Both the position numbers and the translations under genes were made by a program. DNA of 64,000 nucleotides from Elephas maximus indicus (lineage: Eukaryota; Chordata; Mammalia; Proboscidea; Elephantidae): assembly GCF_024166365.1 (NCBI RefSeq), contig NC_064846.1:27239866-27303865 (forward strand). The letters run 5' to 3'. Below are positions 62,483 through 64,000 of this stretch, one piece after another. Within the stretch, counting starts at the first letter, position 1. Every line of letters begins with the position of its first letter. The notes under the pieces are model-generated. The model did not search any database. It saw nothing but the letters and a program-made list of their open reading frames with translations, and was not told the DNA's origin.

Positions 62483-62785
62483 CTTTTTTTTTTCTTCCAC
62501 TTTTTTTGGGTAGAGTCATTGTCATCCTGGCATTGCTTGTCTGCTACAGTAGGTTTAATGTGTCTTATTGTACAGGGAATGGTGCTTACTTATATATGTT
62601 CTCACTAGTTCTTTGCCTAAGCAGAAGAGGCGGTATGAAATTGCTCTCTTGATTGTGTATATTTAAAAATAACTTAGATTATACCTGGGCCTGATTATAC
62701 CTGATTTATGAATTTCTTTTTTCTATTTATATATTTAGGTTTAGGAGATAGGGTTAAGGAAGGCTAACAAGATCATCTCTTCAGA
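62483..62785. other. No recognised gene or repeat
   Basis: T-rich; nothing recognised. Confidence 0.4.
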
Positions 62786-63553
62786 AAATTGTTGTCGTAG
62801 TTAGGTGCCGTCGAGTCGGTTCCGATTCATAGTGACCGTGTGCACAACAGAACGAAATTCTGCCCGGTCCTGCACCATCCTCACAATTGTTGCTATGCTA
62901 GAGCCCATTGTTGCGGTCACTGTGTCAGTCCATCTCGATGAGGGTCTTACTCTTTTTTGCTGATCCTCTAGTTTACCAAGGATGATGTCCTTCTCCAGGG
63001 ACTGATCCCTTGTGATAACATGGCCAAAGTATGTGAGTTACAGTTTCGCCATCCTTGCTTCTAAGAAGCATTCTTGTTGTACTTCTTCCAACACAGATTT
63101 GTTTGTTCTTTTGGCAGTCCATGGTACATTCAATATTCTTCACCAACACCACAGTTCAAAGGGCTTCATTCTTCTTCGGTCTTCCTTATTCATTGTCCAG
63201 CTTTCACATGCATATTATGCAATTGAAAATACTATAGCTTGGGCCAGGCACACCTTTGTCTTCAGGGTGACATCTTTGCTTTTTAACACTTTAAAGAGAT
63301 CTCTTGCAGCTGATTTGCTCAATGCAATTCATCTTTTGATTTCTTGACTACTGCTTCCTGGGGTGTAGATTGTGAATTCAAGTAAAATGAAATCCTTGGC
63401 AACTTCAATCTTTTCTTCATTTATTATGATGTTGCTTATTGGTTCAGTTGTGAGGATTTTTGTTTTCTTTATGTTGAGATGTAATCCATACTGAAGGCTG
63501 TGGTCTTTGATCTTCATCAGTAAGTGCTTTAAGTCCTCTTCACTTTCAGTAAG
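62786..63553 (-). mobile_element. 5'-truncated RTE LINE
   Basis: Well-preserved 3' end from the tail ('agttaggtgccgtcgagtcg') through the RT C-terminal region. The minus frame at 63329-63649 contains KHLLMKIKDHSLQYGLHLNIKKTKILTTEPISNIIINEEKIEVAKDFILL. It ends abruptly after 'ctttcagtaag', just downstream (in the sense direction) of the YADD region. Confidence 0.9.
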
Positions 63554-64000
63554 CTCGTCATTTTCCATGGAAGAACTATACCTAATCAAGAGCAAGGAAA
63601 AAACTGCATTGCTCAAACAGAAGGCTTTGCATAATACCCTGTAAAGCATCGGATGCTCTTTAAAATTGAGTTATTGATGTCTAGGGAGTGAGACTAATGA
63701 ACACAGCACAGACGTGATCAAGAAATGTGGCCCATGTATAAAAAATCTAATTGCTACTTGCTGAATCCATCAAACAAGATATGTTGTCCCAGTAGGCAGG
63801 CTTATGAAAAAAGCATTAGAATCAGCCACCTGATGCTACTTGTAACAAGCTGAAATGAAACTCTTAGCATCCCACATAAGACATACAAGATCTCTGTGTT
63901 CACCCTAATCTCTTATACCTGCATCGCCATTATCCATGTCTGCCCATAAATACTTGGTGTTCAGATGATGACCCTTAAAGGTTATCAATAAACGAACATT
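63554..64000. other. No recognised gene or repeat
   Basis: Sequence to the window end without a coding frame or recognised family. An AATAAA occurs near 63987 but nothing upstream supports a gene. Confidence 0.4.

Overview
The window looks like nuclear DNA of an afrotherian mammal, most likely a paenungulate (elephant, sirenian or hyrax). The evidence is the repeat content. About 26 copies of the tRNA-derived AfroSINE are present, many of the short form that lacks a block in the middle. There are also about nine RTE-clade LINE pieces whose 3' tail resembles the SINE tail, a set of L1 elements, and the old mammalian repeats MIR, L2, CR1/L3, MER5, MER20 and MaLR/MLT1-type solo LTRs. Nothing bacterial or viral in organisation is present: no operons, tRNA/rRNA genes, CRISPR or intact virus.

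Only one host protein-coding gene can be supported: an intronless 377-codon actin-like gene at 26580-27713 (+), recognised as ACTRT1 (actin-related protein T1, ARP-T1). In human it is an X-linked, testis-expressed, single-exon gene. The reading frame is open from start to stop, and a canonical AATAAA lies about 90 bases after the stop. All retroelement reading frames around it are broken. ACTRT1 identity and the high L1 load fit an X-chromosomal gene-poor region, but chromosome assignment is an inference.

Layout. 1-9000: SINEs, a minus-strand truncated L1, a 74-bp minisatellite, MER20, and two rearranged RTE copies (388-998 and 7926-8931). 9000-24600: mostly old repeats (MIR, MLT1-like LTRs, L2, CR1/L3, MER5) with SINEs, a GC-rich patch of unknown origin at 9060-9400, and two young-looking tandem duplications (18124-18206, 20659-20850). 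24600-28900: ACTRT1 with short unique flanks. 28960-38430: an old L1 split by a nearly complete 7.6-kb L1 (5'UTR, ORF1, ORF2, 3'UTR, all ORFs broken) and by two SINEs. 38430-48090: unique DNA, a minus-strand L1 that lacks ORF1 and the endonuclease part, a solo LTR and an RTE fragment. 48093-58046: two L1 5' halves in tandem, the first split by a full-length RTE with target-site duplication, the second cut by another RTE. 58047-64000: fragments of L1, RTE, SINE and MER5, and a terminal unique stretch.

I found no new gene system. The most interesting signals are about retrotransposition mechanics: a twin-primed RTE with a 12-bp target duplication, three RTE copies broken at nearly the same base next to the reverse transcriptase active site, a SINE/RTE chimera, and at least six A-run/T-run palindromic blocks, one of them flanked by a direct repeat that looks like a target-site duplication.
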